A stretch of DNA of 23,743 bases from Planctomycetota bacterium (GCA_021852225.1 JAJZOA010000155.1:1-23743); one strand, 5' to 3'; shown: positions 15,731 through 23,743, numbered from the stretch's first letter. Numbers and translations: made by a program. Notes: generated by a model not told the origin, from the sequence alone.

Positions 15731-15745
15731 AATGTCCGCGACATT
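15731..15745. repeat. AATGTCCGCGACATT inverted repeat, copy 1
   Basis: AATGTC-CGC-GACATT, 6-bp arms around three bases. The identical 15 bases occur again at 16837-16851, on the other side of the small gene at 16070-16492. A half copy AATGTC also precedes this one at 15723-15728. Confidence 0.6.
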
Positions 15746-16069
15746 TTGGCGAGTTGTTCGGTCAGAACGGGCTGACAGGCAACGGCATCATGTGATCTGC
15801 TACAGGCGAACTGCCCAACGGCACAATCGGGCATAAATATGCCATGCGATCGTTTGCGGCCAGATTTATGCACCACATGAGCCATTTCGCGCCGCCGGCA
15901 TGCCATGAAAATTGGCCTTGGTACGCACTTGATTTGAAAAGCGGCACGCCAATTGCATACAACAACCGGCATGAGGAAGTTTCCCGAAATTTCTTCAGTG
16001 AATTCTGTGTTGCCGCACAAGGCGGGCAGCCAATGGATATGCCGCAGGAATGATTGGAGAAGTCGAACC

Positions 16070-16492
16070 ATGACGCTGCATGATGTCAATATTGAGGGAG
16101 CCATTCCGAAATTCAGTTCAGCCGATCCGCTATCAGTACCTAAGACAACCGACGAGGCGCAACATCCAAACCGAGGCGGTGACCAGATGAACGAAGACCC
16201 GATAAATGAACTTGACCCGGTCGTAGAACATGGGTTCTGGCGGTCCACATATTACTCACGTCCATACGTCAGGGCCGGTGTGTCGTACGAAGAATACGCC
16301 CCGGCCTACCAATATGGCTGGGAAGCGCGGGTGTTTTATGATCCCCGCTTATTCGCGGAAGTTGAACTGATTTTGATACGGGACTGGGCGGCACATAGGG
16401 GAAAATCCACATTAAACTGGGATACGGCCAGACAGGCCGTGCGCGATTCCTGGAATCGCATAGATCGCAGATACCTGTTAAAAAAGTGGTAA
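16070..16492 (+). CDS. Conserved-type hypothetical protein (WR-x-x-YYSRPY / YEEYAPAYQYG)
   Basis: ATG 16070 with GGAG (16056-16059) ten bases upstream gives 140 residues. The N-terminal 40 residues are variable-looking. The C-terminal 95 contain a clear block: EHGFWRSTYYSRPYV, then SYEEYAPAYQYGWEAR, FAEVELILIRDWAAHRG, LNWDTARQAVRDSWNRI. This aromatic/acidic pattern recurs in short uncharacterised bacterial proteins, sometimes as a repeat or beside stress-response genes; that is recollection, not a search result. No signal peptide, membrane segment or catalytic motif is visible, and it should be a soluble cytoplasmic protein. Its lone position, flanked by two copies of a 15-bp inverted repeat and followed by a terminator-like hairpin, suggests a single-gene transcription unit. 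Function unknown. Confidence 0.75.
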   Translation: MTLHDVNIEGAIPKFSSADPLSVPKTTDEAQHPNRGGDQMNEDPINELDPVVEHGFWRSTYYSRPYVRAGVSYEEYAPAYQYGWEARVFYDPRLFAEVELILIRDWAAHRGKSTLNWDTARQAVRDSWNRIDRRYLLKKW

Positions 16493-16556
16493 AGTGTCCG
16501 TGGTGTGGGGCGGCAAATGCCAGTGGGGCAGCACGAGTGGGGCACAGGTGTAAACG

Positions 16557-16600
16557 GGGACGTTCCGACCGAAAGGGCGGAACGTCCCTGTCCCTTTTTT
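16557..16600 (+). terminator. Probable intrinsic terminator after the hypothetical gene
   Basis: GGGACGTTCCG (16557-16567) pairs perfectly with CGGAACGTCCC (16578-16588) around a 10-base loop; TGTCCC and then six T (16595-16600) follow. The second GTCCC (16590-16594) could pair with the same GGGAC in a slipped fold closer to the T-run. It lies 65 bases after the stop codon. Confidence 0.65.
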
Positions 16601-17102
16601 GGCCAACCGAGCCGCGGTCAATCTTGTCTTTTTGCACCTACAAGCAAGCCAATGGGACTTGGCAAACGCAGCTGACGCCCAACCCGAACGCTCTGCGCAG
16701 GTAAAAAATGGGACGCAATTAATAAAATCGTGAACAACCCCACGTACCACTATGCAATATCCATACCTTTGGCAATAATATAATTTGGCCAGCAATTTTC
16801 TGCCTGTTTACGCAATTCGCCAACCGACTGGGACAAAATGTCCGCGACATTATGTCCGGCGGCAGCGTTATTGCCGCCCCCTCTGCGTCGCATCTGTAAC
16901 TGAATCTCGGCAAGCAGCCCCAAGATCGCAAGAACTTTTATGAATTCAGTCAACTTAATGATTTACCCAACACGGCACATGGTTTGCATACACATAGTAA
17001 TCGAGATTAGTCATCATTTCGGCAATCTCAACGGGATGGCTGGGCCATATAAAAGCGGGGCGGGCCAATTATAAGGCTTCCAGCTTTTTATTTAAATGCG
17101 AC
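16601..17102. other. Intergenic region, one doubtful small minus-strand frame
   Basis: Contains the second copy of AATGTCCGCGACATT and a minus-strand frame at 16750-16953 with TTG start. Its 67 residues begin FIKVLAILGLLAEIQ and end KGMDIA. It has no Shine-Dalgarno that convinces and no recognised family, so it is not called as a gene. Nothing else was identified. Confidence 0.4.
16837..16851. repeat. AATGTCCGCGACATT inverted repeat, copy 2
   Basis: Identical to the 15 bases at 15731-15745. Here it is followed by ATGTCC, which restates part of the arm. The two copies are about 1.1 kb apart and bracket the gene at 16070-16492. Confidence 0.6.
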
Positions 17103-17131
17103 CTTTTGGTATCGCCACCCGGCGACAAAAG
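17103..17131 (+). promoter_or_regulatory. Bulged hairpin just upstream of the ribosome-binding site of the first ice-binding-like gene
   Basis: CTTTTG (17103-17108) pairs with CAAAAG (17126-17131), and inside it TCGCC (17112-17116) pairs with GGCGA (17121-17125) around ACCC, leaving a three-base bulge GTA. The Shine-Dalgarno GGAGG (17137-17141) begins six bases after the stem. It could influence translation or mRNA stability; this is inference. Confidence 0.45.
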
Positions 17132-17147
17132 TAAATGGAGGCGACCA

Positions 17148-17966
17148 ATGTTTACCAAGACTATCATTTTTTCCGCGTTGGTGATATTAACAGTTTCCCC
17201 GGCGGCGGCACAAGCCGCCGTGGTGCTGGGCACGGCGGGAAATTTCGCGGTATTGGCCGGATCAACCGTGACCAATACAGGTAACACGGTTATAGATGGG
17301 GGAAATGTGGGAGTAAGTCCGGGCACGGCGATTACCGGCTTTCCGCCGCGAAGTGTGACATCTCCATACACACTGGACTCCGCCAATGCAGTCGCCAGTC
17401 AGGCTCAGAGTGATTTAACAACGGCCTACAATGCATGCGCAGGTTTAGCCCCCTCGCAGAATCTGACAGGAACGAACCTGGGCGGATTAACACTAACGGC
17501 GGGCACCTACTTTTTCTCTTCGTCTGCGGGCCTTACTGGAACACTGACGCTTAATGACCAGGGCAATTCGGCCGCGCAGTTTGTTTTTCAGATAGGCAGC
17601 ACGCTGACCACGGCCAGCAACGCTTCGGTTGTGGTTCTGAATTCCGGTTCAACACCAGATTGCAATGTGTTCTGGCAGGTGGGTAGTTCCGCCACGCTGG
17701 GCACAGGAACCGCATTTGAAGGACATATTCTTGCGCTAACCAGCATTACGCTGAATACTGGTGCCACAATTACCGACGGCAGCGCTCTGGCACGCAATGG
17801 CGCGGTAACACTGGATGCCAACACCATCAGTAACTGCGCCAGCAGCAATATCAATACCGGGCCGGCGGCAGTTGGCCAGCCAGCCACAGCAACACTTGTG
17901 TTGGCCGGGGCGGGCCTGGTGGGAATTTACACACTTACGACACGCTGGCGCAGCCGCCGGACATAA
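17148..17966 (+). CDS. Ice-binding-like (DUF3494) secreted protein with C-terminal anchor
   Basis: ATG 17148 with GGAGG six bases upstream gives 272 residues. A signal peptide (KTIIFSALVILTVSPAAAQA) precedes the DUF3494/ice-binding-like domain (about 25-235), a right-handed beta-helix fold. Family hallmarks: VLGTAGNFAVLAGSTVTNTG, VGVSPGTAITGFPP, LTLTAGTYFFSSSAGLTGTL, AQFVFQIGSTLTT, VFWQVGSSATLGTGTAFEG and GSALARNGAVTLDANTI. At the C-terminus a hydrophobic segment ends in RWRSRRT, a membrane anchor resembling exosortase-type sorting tails but without a clear PEP motif (GQPAT in its place). Some family members bind ice; many are in non-cold bacteria with adhesion or unknown roles, so ice binding is not claimed. 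A paralogue lies directly downstream. Confidence 0.9.
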   Translation: MFTKTIIFSALVILTVSPAAAQAAVVLGTAGNFAVLAGSTVTNTGNTVIDGGNVGVSPGTAITGFPPRSVTSPYTLDSANAVASQAQSDLTTAYNACAGLAPSQNLTGTNLGGLTLTAGTYFFSSSAGLTGTLTLNDQGNSAAQFVFQIGSTLTTASNASVVVLNSGSTPDCNVFWQVGSSATLGTGTAFEGHILALTSITLNTGATITDGSALARNGAVTLDANTISNCASSNINTGPAAVGQPATATLVLAGAGLVGIYTLTTRWRSRRT

Positions 17967-18358
17967 TTCGAATGAATTGGGCAAAATTGACGATTCCCGG
18001 ACAATAAGCACCCCGGCTTTGCAGAAACTAAAGTCAGGTATATCCGGACTTTCCTGATATTGACCGGTTTATGTGTCCGGCTGTGTGATAGCCGCCCGCC
18101 TATCTTTAAAAATAATTAACCAAATCCACCACGGTACGCCAATTGCTGCTATACTGATAATTCAAGTGTGCTAGAGCATGGCCGCTTGAAGTCGCACGGC
18201 TCGCGCGGGTTGGTTTAGAAACCTTGGCATGAGTCGCCCCGACGCCCACCCGGAATCCAGCTTTCCTTTAGCTCGTTCTCCACGATGCCCAACCGAAGAT
18301 CAGTCGCGCCATATTCGCACATCCCCACGCGGCGGTGTGTGAAAAAGGAGAATTGGCC
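17967..18358. other. Spacer between the two ice-binding-like genes
   Basis: No gene seen. The imperfect repeat TATCCGGACTTTCCTGATATTGACCGG lies at about 18040-18066. A TATACT sequence at 18150-18155 could be a -10 box but lacks a matching -35, so a separate promoter for the second gene is possible but not shown. AAGGAG (18345-18350) belongs to the second gene. Confidence 0.4.
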
Positions 18359-19069
18359 ATGGTAAATAAAACACTTGTTATGCTGGTGGTTGCACCGTTG
18401 GGCACGCTTCCGCTGCACGCGCCGGTTCAATTTGTTTTAGATTCCGCCGCCAATTTTGCGGTGTTGGGCGGTACCGCGGTCACGAATACCGGCGATACCG
18501 CGGTGCATGGAGGCCATGTGGGAACCAGTCACAGCGAGGATATCACCGGCTTCCCGCCGGGTATTGTCTTATCGCCCCATGCCAAGCGAATGGCCGATGA
18601 TGTCGCCCGCAAGGCGCATATTGACCTTACCGCCGCTTACAAAGCGGTTCAGGGGATGAAACCGACCCACGATTTAAGCGGCCAGGACCTGGGCGGGTTA
18701 ACGCTGCTGCCCGGGGTATATTATTTTTCGTCATTGGCAACTCTCAACGGGATACTCACACTTGACTGCCAAGGCAATAAAAAAGCCCAGTTTGTATTTC
18801 AGATCGGGACAACTCTGACCACCGGCACCAAATCAGCCGTTATTTCCATTAACCGTGGCAATGGATCTGAGCCAAGGAATTTTGTGTTCTGGCAGGTGGG
18901 AAGTTCGGCCACCCTTGGGGCGGACAGCGCATTTGAAGGCACCATTCTTGCCACCACGGATATTATCATAATGAACAGTGCGTCAATTCAGGATGGCGGC
19001 GCCCTGGCCCGGCATGGCGCGGTCACACTTGATACGAATAAGATTAAATCCAATCCACCGCGCCCATAA
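18359..19069 (+). CDS. Ice-binding-like (DUF3494) protein, second copy, no C-terminal anchor
   Basis: ATG 18359 with AAGGAG eight bases upstream gives 236 residues. The domain parallels the first copy block for block: VLDSAANFAVLGGTAVTNTGD, DITGFPPG, LGGLTLLPGVYYFSS, AQFVFQIGTTLTTG, VFWQVGSSATLGADSAFEG, GGALARHGAVTLDTNKI. The N-terminus (NKTLVMLVVAPLGTLPLHAP) looks like a short signal peptide. Unlike the first copy it stops just after the domain (SNPPRP), so it should be released rather than anchored. It is also richer in His and Lys (for example HGGHVGTSHSED, PHAKRMADDVARKAH). The two probably arose by tandem duplication and then diverged; function unknown. Confidence 0.9.
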   Translation: MVNKTLVMLVVAPLGTLPLHAPVQFVLDSAANFAVLGGTAVTNTGDTAVHGGHVGTSHSEDITGFPPGIVLSPHAKRMADDVARKAHIDLTAAYKAVQGMKPTHDLSGQDLGGLTLLPGVYYFSSLATLNGILTLDCQGNKKAQFVFQIGTTLTTGTKSAVISINRGNGSEPRNFVFWQVGSSATLGADSAFEGTILATTDIIIMNSASIQDGGALARHGAVTLDTNKIKSNPPRP

Positions 19070-19115
19070 GCCGCACAACTCAGACAGAGGCCAGTGTTCC
19101 TTTGGAGATGCCCTA

Positions 19116-19153
19116 CCGCCCGAATTGGGCGGCTTATGGCAGGTAAAATGCCA
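19116..19153. terminator. Two hairpins between convergent genes
   Basis: CCGCCC (19116-19121) pairs with GGGCGG (19127-19132) around GAATT, and TGGCA (19137-19141) pairs with TGCCA (19149-19153). They lie between the second ice-binding-like gene and recN, which converge. No T-run follows, so terminator function is suggested only by place. Confidence 0.35.
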
Positions 19154-19194
19154 AGCGCCAATTGCTCACGAATTCAAGACCGCGCCAGCCACAT

Positions 19195-21021
19195 TTAATG
19201 CGAGCCGCGGCGGCTGGCGGCCTTTTTGCGGTGCCCGATATTGGGAGAAGTCGCGGTCTTTACTGCGCTCGCCGGCCTGCTGGCGACCCCGGCTGGAACG
19301 TTGCCCGCCACGGCCAGCAGTTCACGGGCCTGGGCCAGCGATGTTTCCGTGATCTGCTTGCCGGAAATCATTTCCGCGAGTTCATGAATGCGGTCTTCTC
19401 CCTCCAAGGGTTCGACAGTGGTGAAGCTTTCTCCATTTTCAACAATTTTACGAATACGGATATGTCGGTCGGCAAATGCAGCAATTTGCGGTAAATGGGT
19501 GATGCACAATACCTGATGATGCCGGGCCAAGGCCCGCAGTTTCTCACCAAGCACGGTGCCCATGCGGCCGCCGACATTGGCGTCAATTTCGTCAAAGACC
19601 AGCACACTGACGCGGTCGGGCTGGGCCATAATGGATTTAATGGCAAGCATGACGCGGGAAAGCTCACCGCCGCTGGCTATTTTACGCAGCGGCCTTGGCT
19701 CCTGGCCAGGGTTGGGAGCAATAAGAATATCCACAATTTCCAAGCCGGTGGGCAAGGGAAAACTGTCCAGAACGCCATCGCTCGCCGCGAGCCGCGCGGC
19801 ATCGTTTGCCGCAGGCTGGAAATGCAGATGCAGGCGGGCTTCCTTCATACCCAATTCGGTCAGGTGGCCCTGCACCAGCCCGACAAGCTTGTCCGCACCG
19901 GCACGCCTTTTGGCGGCAAGCCGCGCCCCCACTGCGCTTAGTTGGTGTTCCAGTTCGACCACCTGCTGGCGATTCTGGGTCGAATCCTGATCGGCGGCCT
20001 GCAGGCGGGAAATATCTTCGCCGATCGCGACACGATACTGCATCAGGTCGGTCAGGGACCCGCCGGAACCGCAGTATTTATTCAGAAGCCGATTCAGCAG
20101 ATTCAACCGCTCAGCCACCCGCGACAGTTCATCAGGATCCAGTTCCAGACGGTCCATCATGTGCCGAAGGGCGAAGGCGGCGTCGTCCAGGCTTACGGCG
20201 GCATCACGCACCTGCGCGGCGATGGGAGAAATTTCGCCGGCTAGCTCGGCAGCGTCCAGCAGAATGCCGGTTATTGCCTTTAACCGCCCCACCACAGCGC
20301 CTTCCTGATCGTACAGGGCTTCATAGGCGGCAGCGGCCTGTCGCTTTATTTTTTCCATGTTGGACAAAAGCCGGTGTCGATTCTCCAGATTCTCCTGTTC
20401 GCCAATGGTGAATGCGGCTTCATCAATTTCGGCCGCCTGAAATTCAAAAAGATCCAACTGCTGACGACGCAGAGATTCCGAAGCGGCCAATTGATGCAAC
20501 CGGTCCTGAATTTCCCGGCGCTGGCGGTGAAGCGCGCGGAAGTTATCCGCCAAATCAGAGCAGCCGGCAAAATCATCGAGCATGGCCAACTGATTGCCCG
20601 GCTTCAACAGATACTGCGCATCGTGCTGGCCGTGGATGTCCGCGAGTGTTTCGCCAATGCTTTTAAGCATCGCCCCGTTTAATGGATGCCCATTGACCGA
20701 TGCGCTGGTGCGGCCGCTGTCATGAATTCGGCGTGCGAGAATCATGTCCGGTTCATCGGCCAGAGGAAGATCAGTAAGATCGGCCACGGTCTGACGTAAT
20801 TTCGGGCTGGCCAGATGGAACACGCCGGTCACGCGAGCCTCATGGCTGCCGCTGCGCAGCATATTCTGTGGCGAACGCAAGGCCAGCAGCAATTCCAATG
20901 CGCCCAGAACCAGGGATTTTCCCGCGCCGGTCTGGCCGGTGAAACAATTCAATCCGGGACTTAATTCCACATTGGCATCGGCAATAACGGCCAGATTGGA
21001 AATATGGAGTTCACGCAGCAT
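19195..21021 (-). CDS. recN: DNA repair protein RecN
   Basis: ATG 21021 is chosen because LRELHISNLAVI is the conserved RecN N-terminus; this gives 608 residues, slightly longer than the usual 550-570 owing to a basic Ala/Ser-rich tail (KKAASRRGSH). It is an SMC-like ATPase for double-strand break repair. Walker A is GQTGAGKS (29-36), with Gln where most RecN have Glu; GRTSASVNGHP and DIHGQHDAQYLL are RecN-specific. The long middle (about 160-400) is coiled-coil arms. The ABC signature IASGGELSR (SGGELSR at 450-456) and Walker B VLVFDEIDANVGG (DEID about 477-480) complete the split ATPase head. A minus-strand TAGAAT at 21085-21080 could be its -10 box. It lies downstream of a basic hypothetical gene and yidC on the same strand. 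Confidence 0.96.
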   Translation of the reverse strand: MLRELHISNLAVIADANVELSPGLNCFTGQTGAGKSLVLGALELLLALRSPQNMLRSGSHEARVTGVFHLASPKLRQTVADLTDLPLADEPDMILARRIHDSGRTSASVNGHPLNGAMLKSIGETLADIHGQHDAQYLLKPGNQLAMLDDFAGCSDLADNFRALHRQRREIQDRLHQLAASESLRRQQLDLFEFQAAEIDEAAFTIGEQENLENRHRLLSNMEKIKRQAAAAYEALYDQEGAVVGRLKAITGILLDAAELAGEISPIAAQVRDAAVSLDDAAFALRHMMDRLELDPDELSRVAERLNLLNRLLNKYCGSGGSLTDLMQYRVAIGEDISRLQAADQDSTQNRQQVVELEHQLSAVGARLAAKRRAGADKLVGLVQGHLTELGMKEARLHLHFQPAANDAARLAASDGVLDSFPLPTGLEIVDILIAPNPGQEPRPLRKIASGGELSRVMLAIKSIMAQPDRVSVLVFDEIDANVGGRMGTVLGEKLRALARHHQVLCITHLPQIAAFADRHIRIRKIVENGESFTTVEPLEGEDRIHELAEMISGKQITETSLAQARELLAVAGNVPAGVASRPASAVKTATSPNIGHRKKAASRRGSH

Positions 21022-21144
21022 GGCGCACCATGGAACACGTTTCACAGCCGGACAAAGCCGCCCCTTGCCCGGGAAGGGTATTCTACCGGGGTTTGACCAA
21101 ACGCATAGGGCCGCTTAGCCGGGAACATTGGAACTGAAGAAAAA

Positions 21145-21723
21145 TTAACGGCTTTGGCCGCCCGTCAGCCAGCGCATGGCATTGCGGGCGTAGGGCGTCC
21201 CACGCCGCCGCCGCAGGTTTCTTTCCACAGCGCTCCAGGTCAGCGTCTTGCGCAGACCATTGGCGGCAATGTACCGGATGCCGCGCGAACTGGTGCGGAA
21301 AAACACGGGCTTAAGTATATTCTTGCGCAACAGGCTCAGGTACAATTTGGCCACATGTTCGCCGTTCAGCCGGCAGATATAAACCTGCCCGGGGTGGCGG
21401 AAATCATAGCCAAACAGATTACCGCGGACATCTGAATGCCACATTGCGCCGCCGGTATATTGCGTGCCGGGCCTCCAAAGAATCCGCCGACCGGATTTCC
21501 CCACCAGCACAATAACCGAATGGGCCGGCACCGATCGCGACTCCCCCTTTGGGCGCACCAAAGTTGTAACAAGGCGTTTCCCGCCAGGCATATTGATGGC
21601 CACAGGTCGCGGATTGACCGACACCATGGAACGCGGCTTTGGCGGCCGGGGATTACCCCCACGCGGAACAGCGGACCGGCCAGGATGCCGGCGTAAATGC
21701 TTTTTGGCAAATAGTTTGGGCAC
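21145..21723 (-). CDS. Very basic hypothetical protein between recN and yidC
   Basis: Not recognised. GTG 21723 is preferred because AGGA (21732-21735) lies eight bases upstream; this gives 192 residues (a GTG at 21750 would add nine). The N-terminal 45 residues are rich in Arg, Lys, His and Pro. The rest looks folded: SVIVLVGKSGRRILWRPG, QYTGGAMWHSDVRGNLFGYDF, GQVYICRLNGEHVAKLYLSLLR, KPVFFRTSSRGIRYIA, and an Arg-rich end (RNLRRRRGTPYARNAMRW). The charge is strongly positive throughout, suggesting binding to nucleic acid, ribosome or an acidic surface. No signal peptide or membrane segment is seen. It begins about 50 bases after the yidC stop and may share its transcript. A real gene is supported by the Shine-Dalgarno, strand and protein-like composition, but not by a known family. 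Confidence 0.6.
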   Translation of the reverse strand: MPKLFAKKHLRRHPGRSAVPRGGNPRPPKPRSMVSVNPRPVAINMPGGKRLVTTLVRPKGESRSVPAHSVIVLVGKSGRRILWRPGTQYTGGAMWHSDVRGNLFGYDFRHPGQVYICRLNGEHVAKLYLSLLRKNILKPVFFRTSSRGIRYIAANGLRKTLTWSAVERNLRRRRGTPYARNAMRWLTGGQSR

Positions 21724-21774
21724 GCAAATGATCCTTGCCGGACGCCGCACGCAGGTGCCAATGGGCGTCGGGCC

Positions 21775-23703
21775 TCAGGCAGTGGCGGCCTCACGGGCCT
21801 CAAGTTTTTTCAGATGACGCCGGATGAAGGTCATGTCAATCAGGCCGCCAAGGGTACTGGCACAAATATACAGGTTAAGGCCTGACGGAGCGTTATACAG
21901 AAACAGAGGGAACACCAGCACCATGAATTGCGACATTTTCTGCATCTGTTTCTGCTGCGGATCTGTCGGCGTTGGCGAAAGCCGCATTTGAAACTGCATT
22001 TGCAGATAGAACACAACCCCCAGCAGCAGGGGCAGAAGATTAAAGGCTATAAAATCTTGCCCATGATGGGAATAGCCGATTATCGGAACCTGAAACGATG
22101 TATGAAACCGCGCCAGGGTATCCGGACTGGAAAGATCCGTAATCCAGCCGGGAATGAAACTCGCCTGCCGCAGATCAATATCCACCTGCAGTCCGGAATA
22201 CAGAGCGATCCAGATGGGCATTTGCAGCAGCATGGGGAGACAACCGAGAATGCCGGCGGCCGGATTGACATTTTTTTCCTTATAAAGCTGCATGGTTTCC
22301 TGCTGCTGGCGCTGTTTGTCTTTGGCATATTTGGTTTTAATGCGCTCAATATCAGGCTGAAGTTTGGCCATTTTACGCTGCATCGTGCTCATATTCACCT
22401 GTCCCCAGCGCGTAAGCGGGTGAAGCAGCAGGCGCACAAACAGAACAAGAATCATGATGGCCACGCCATAATTTCCGACCACCGCGTGGATCCAGTCCAA
22501 CAGTTTTAGAATTGCCAGCGAAAGCCAGGAGAACGTGATAAACGAACACCAGCTTCCCTGGTTAAACTGAATGACGGACAGATAGTTATAGACGCGGTAA
22601 TCCCAGGCGGCAGAGCCAGGCTTGGCGTGGCTGGAACCGGCCAGGATGGCTCTCTTTTTCGGGCCGCAATAGACGGTAAAAGGCATATCCGCCTGACCAT
22701 GGGCGGGAATATCCAACATCTGGCCGGCAAGCTCCACCGCCAGAACGCCGCGCGGGTCGGCTTGGGCGGCTTTTTCCCCGACCCTTTTAACCGTGGCATT
22801 GCCCAGATAATTGATCCGGGGAATTTTCACGCCGCTGTCCAGCATTTCATATTCGGGCGGACCCGCCGGCAGCGGTCGGAAAATGGTAACGAAAAACCGA
22901 TTGGAGGAGGCAATCCAGAGAAGTCTGTTTTTGCCGGCAAAACTTCCCAGACTCACCGGAGCGGTATCGGCCCCCAGCATTTTGGCCTGATAGGCTTCGG
23001 GCGATCCGCTGATGTCCAGATATTTGCTGGCACTGTGGTAGGTCGCACTTTGAACCGTGCGAAGGTCCGTTTCTTCGTGGCCCAGTGGCAAGCTGGTGCT
23101 GCCAAAAAGGTTCAAGGCAATCCGCAATGGATGAGCAGTCTCATTGATGATGCGCTGCGTGATATGCAAATTCCACGTGTTTGGATTCAACTGGTAAATT
23201 TTTTCCAGCAGCGCCAGCGGCTTTTCTTTGGTATCCAGCAATTGCCACTTCAGAATGGCTGTGGTGTGATCTTTTACCCGGGTCACCGTCCACGGGGTTT
23301 TGAGATTAAACATGCCTTGGCCGGGAATAATGGCCGAACGCGAAGCAAACGCCAGCGGAAATCCCTTGCGATGCTTCAGCAGCACCAGCGGTTTGGATGA
23401 ATCCAGCGCGGCCCGATACAGCGACGAATTAATTTCCACCTTCGCCACGCCCGCCCCGACGTTGCTAAGCACCACCTCCAGATGAAACGGAGAACCGGCT
23501 TTGCTGTCTCCAAGCGTCACATGCTTCACCGCCGATGGGTTAATCACGACCATCGGCAAATGACCGGCCGATGCCTTTGGGGCGGCGTTGTTACCAACTG
23601 CGGGCTTCGCTTTGGGCGCAAAGAACTCTTTCATGACCAGATTCGTGCCCAGCACCGCAATAAGCACAATGAGCATCAGTCGAAATAATTTTTTTAAGTC
23701 CAT
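21775..23703 (-). CDS. yidC: Membrane protein insertase YidC
   Basis: A complete 642-residue YidC of the long Gram-negative type. The start MDLKKLFRLMLIVLIAVLGTNL is the usual first membrane segment, with AGGA (23709-23712) five bases before the ATG. A large periplasmic beta-domain spans about 50-380. The conserved insertase core follows: GNYGVAIMILVLFVRLLLHPLT, with the groove Arg424, then a cytoplasmic coiled hairpin (MQRKMAKLQPDIERIKTKYAKDKQRQQQE), GILGCLPMLLQMPIWIALYSGL, and the last membrane segments through APSGLNLYICASTLGGL. It inserts and folds inner-membrane proteins alone or with SecYEG. The normal rpmH-rnpA neighbours are not downstream and what lies upstream is outside the window. 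Several Lys/Arg-rich runs mark the cytoplasmic C-terminus. Confidence 0.97.
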   Translation of the reverse strand: MDLKKLFRLMLIVLIAVLGTNLVMKEFFAPKAKPAVGNNAAPKASAGHLPMVVINPSAVKHVTLGDSKAGSPFHLEVVLSNVGAGVAKVEINSSLYRAALDSSKPLVLLKHRKGFPLAFASRSAIIPGQGMFNLKTPWTVTRVKDHTTAILKWQLLDTKEKPLALLEKIYQLNPNTWNLHITQRIINETAHPLRIALNLFGSTSLPLGHEETDLRTVQSATYHSASKYLDISGSPEAYQAKMLGADTAPVSLGSFAGKNRLLWIASSNRFFVTIFRPLPAGPPEYEMLDSGVKIPRINYLGNATVKRVGEKAAQADPRGVLAVELAGQMLDIPAHGQADMPFTVYCGPKKRAILAGSSHAKPGSAAWDYRVYNYLSVIQFNQGSWCSFITFSWLSLAILKLLDWIHAVVGNYGVAIMILVLFVRLLLHPLTRWGQVNMSTMQRKMAKLQPDIERIKTKYAKDKQRQQQETMQLYKEKNVNPAAGILGCLPMLLQMPIWIALYSGLQVDIDLRQASFIPGWITDLSSPDTLARFHTSFQVPIIGYSHHGQDFIAFNLLPLLLGVVFYLQMQFQMRLSPTPTDPQQKQMQKMSQFMVLVFPLFLYNAPSGLNLYICASTLGGLIDMTFIRRHLKKLEAREAATA

Positions 23704-23743
23704 GATTTTCCTGTTTTAAGCGGGCTGGCGAAGGTGGAAATTA

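Larger units (their letters stand above)
15535..16069. other. Intergenic region with several palindromes
   Basis: No supported gene on either strand. It contains a 14-bp palindrome, a 14-bp-stem hairpin and one copy of AATGTCCGCGACATT, listed separately. The minus-strand frames here are either shadows of the following gene or lack family resemblance. Confidence 0.5.

Noticed and set aside
16750..16953. 67-residue minus-strand protein with a hydrophobic N-terminus
   Set aside because: It needs a TTG start without a convincing Shine-Dalgarno and has no recognised family; kept only as a remark in the intergenic entry.
19137..19151. Sigma-54 promoter-like TGGCAGG-N4-ATGC
   Set aside because: It is part of a small inverted repeat between convergent genes and points at the 3' end of recN on both readings, with no gene to drive.

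Overview
The window reads as chromosomal DNA of a moderately GC-rich Gram-negative bacterium with an outer membrane. It encodes a tripartite RND pump with a lipoprotein outer-membrane channel, a YidC with a large periplasmic domain, and a PEP-CTERM-type secreted protein. That mix, the ice-binding-like (DUF3494) proteins and the unusual gene order fit Planctomycetota (Phycisphaerae-like) best. This placement is an inference and no rRNA or tRNA gene was seen to support it.

Layout. Bases 1-2498 (+): the 3' end of a GH3 glycosidase, then a membrane-anchored DUF218 (SanA/ElyC/YdcF-like) protein overlapping by ATGA a YkuD-fold L,D-transpeptidase, probably a cell-envelope pair. Bases 2631-8466 (-): an efflux operon in the order outer-membrane channel, adaptor, RND transporter. 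It is divergent from a tetR-type regulator (8639-9331), and the gap between them holds a 13-bp inverted repeat and a good minus-strand promoter. Bases 9332-10362: a non-coding stretch that carries the decayed C-terminal part of a BglII-type restriction endonuclease with its active-site motif still readable. Bases 10363-11874 (+): a sigma-54 activator whose receiver domain lacks the phospho-acceptor Asp.

Bases 11875-14628: a repeat-rich zone with a PEP-CTERM-type protein (-) with a strong terminator, a DUF3309 mini membrane protein (-), and a family of hairpin-bearing repeats (two diverged solo copies and a four-copy array mixed with 14-bp tandem units). Bases 14629-15534 (-): a diguanylate cyclase. 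Bases 16070-16492 (+): a small protein of unknown function followed by a probable terminator. Bases 17148-19069 (+): two tandem ice-binding-like secreted proteins, only the first with a C-terminal membrane anchor. Bases 19195-23703 (-): recN, an unrecognised very basic protein, and yidC.

No complete new defence or mobile system is evident. The points most worth following up are the BglII-type relic, the phosphorylation-dead sigma-54 activator, the mosaic repeat array, the paired ice-binding-like genes and the basic protein between recN and yidC.
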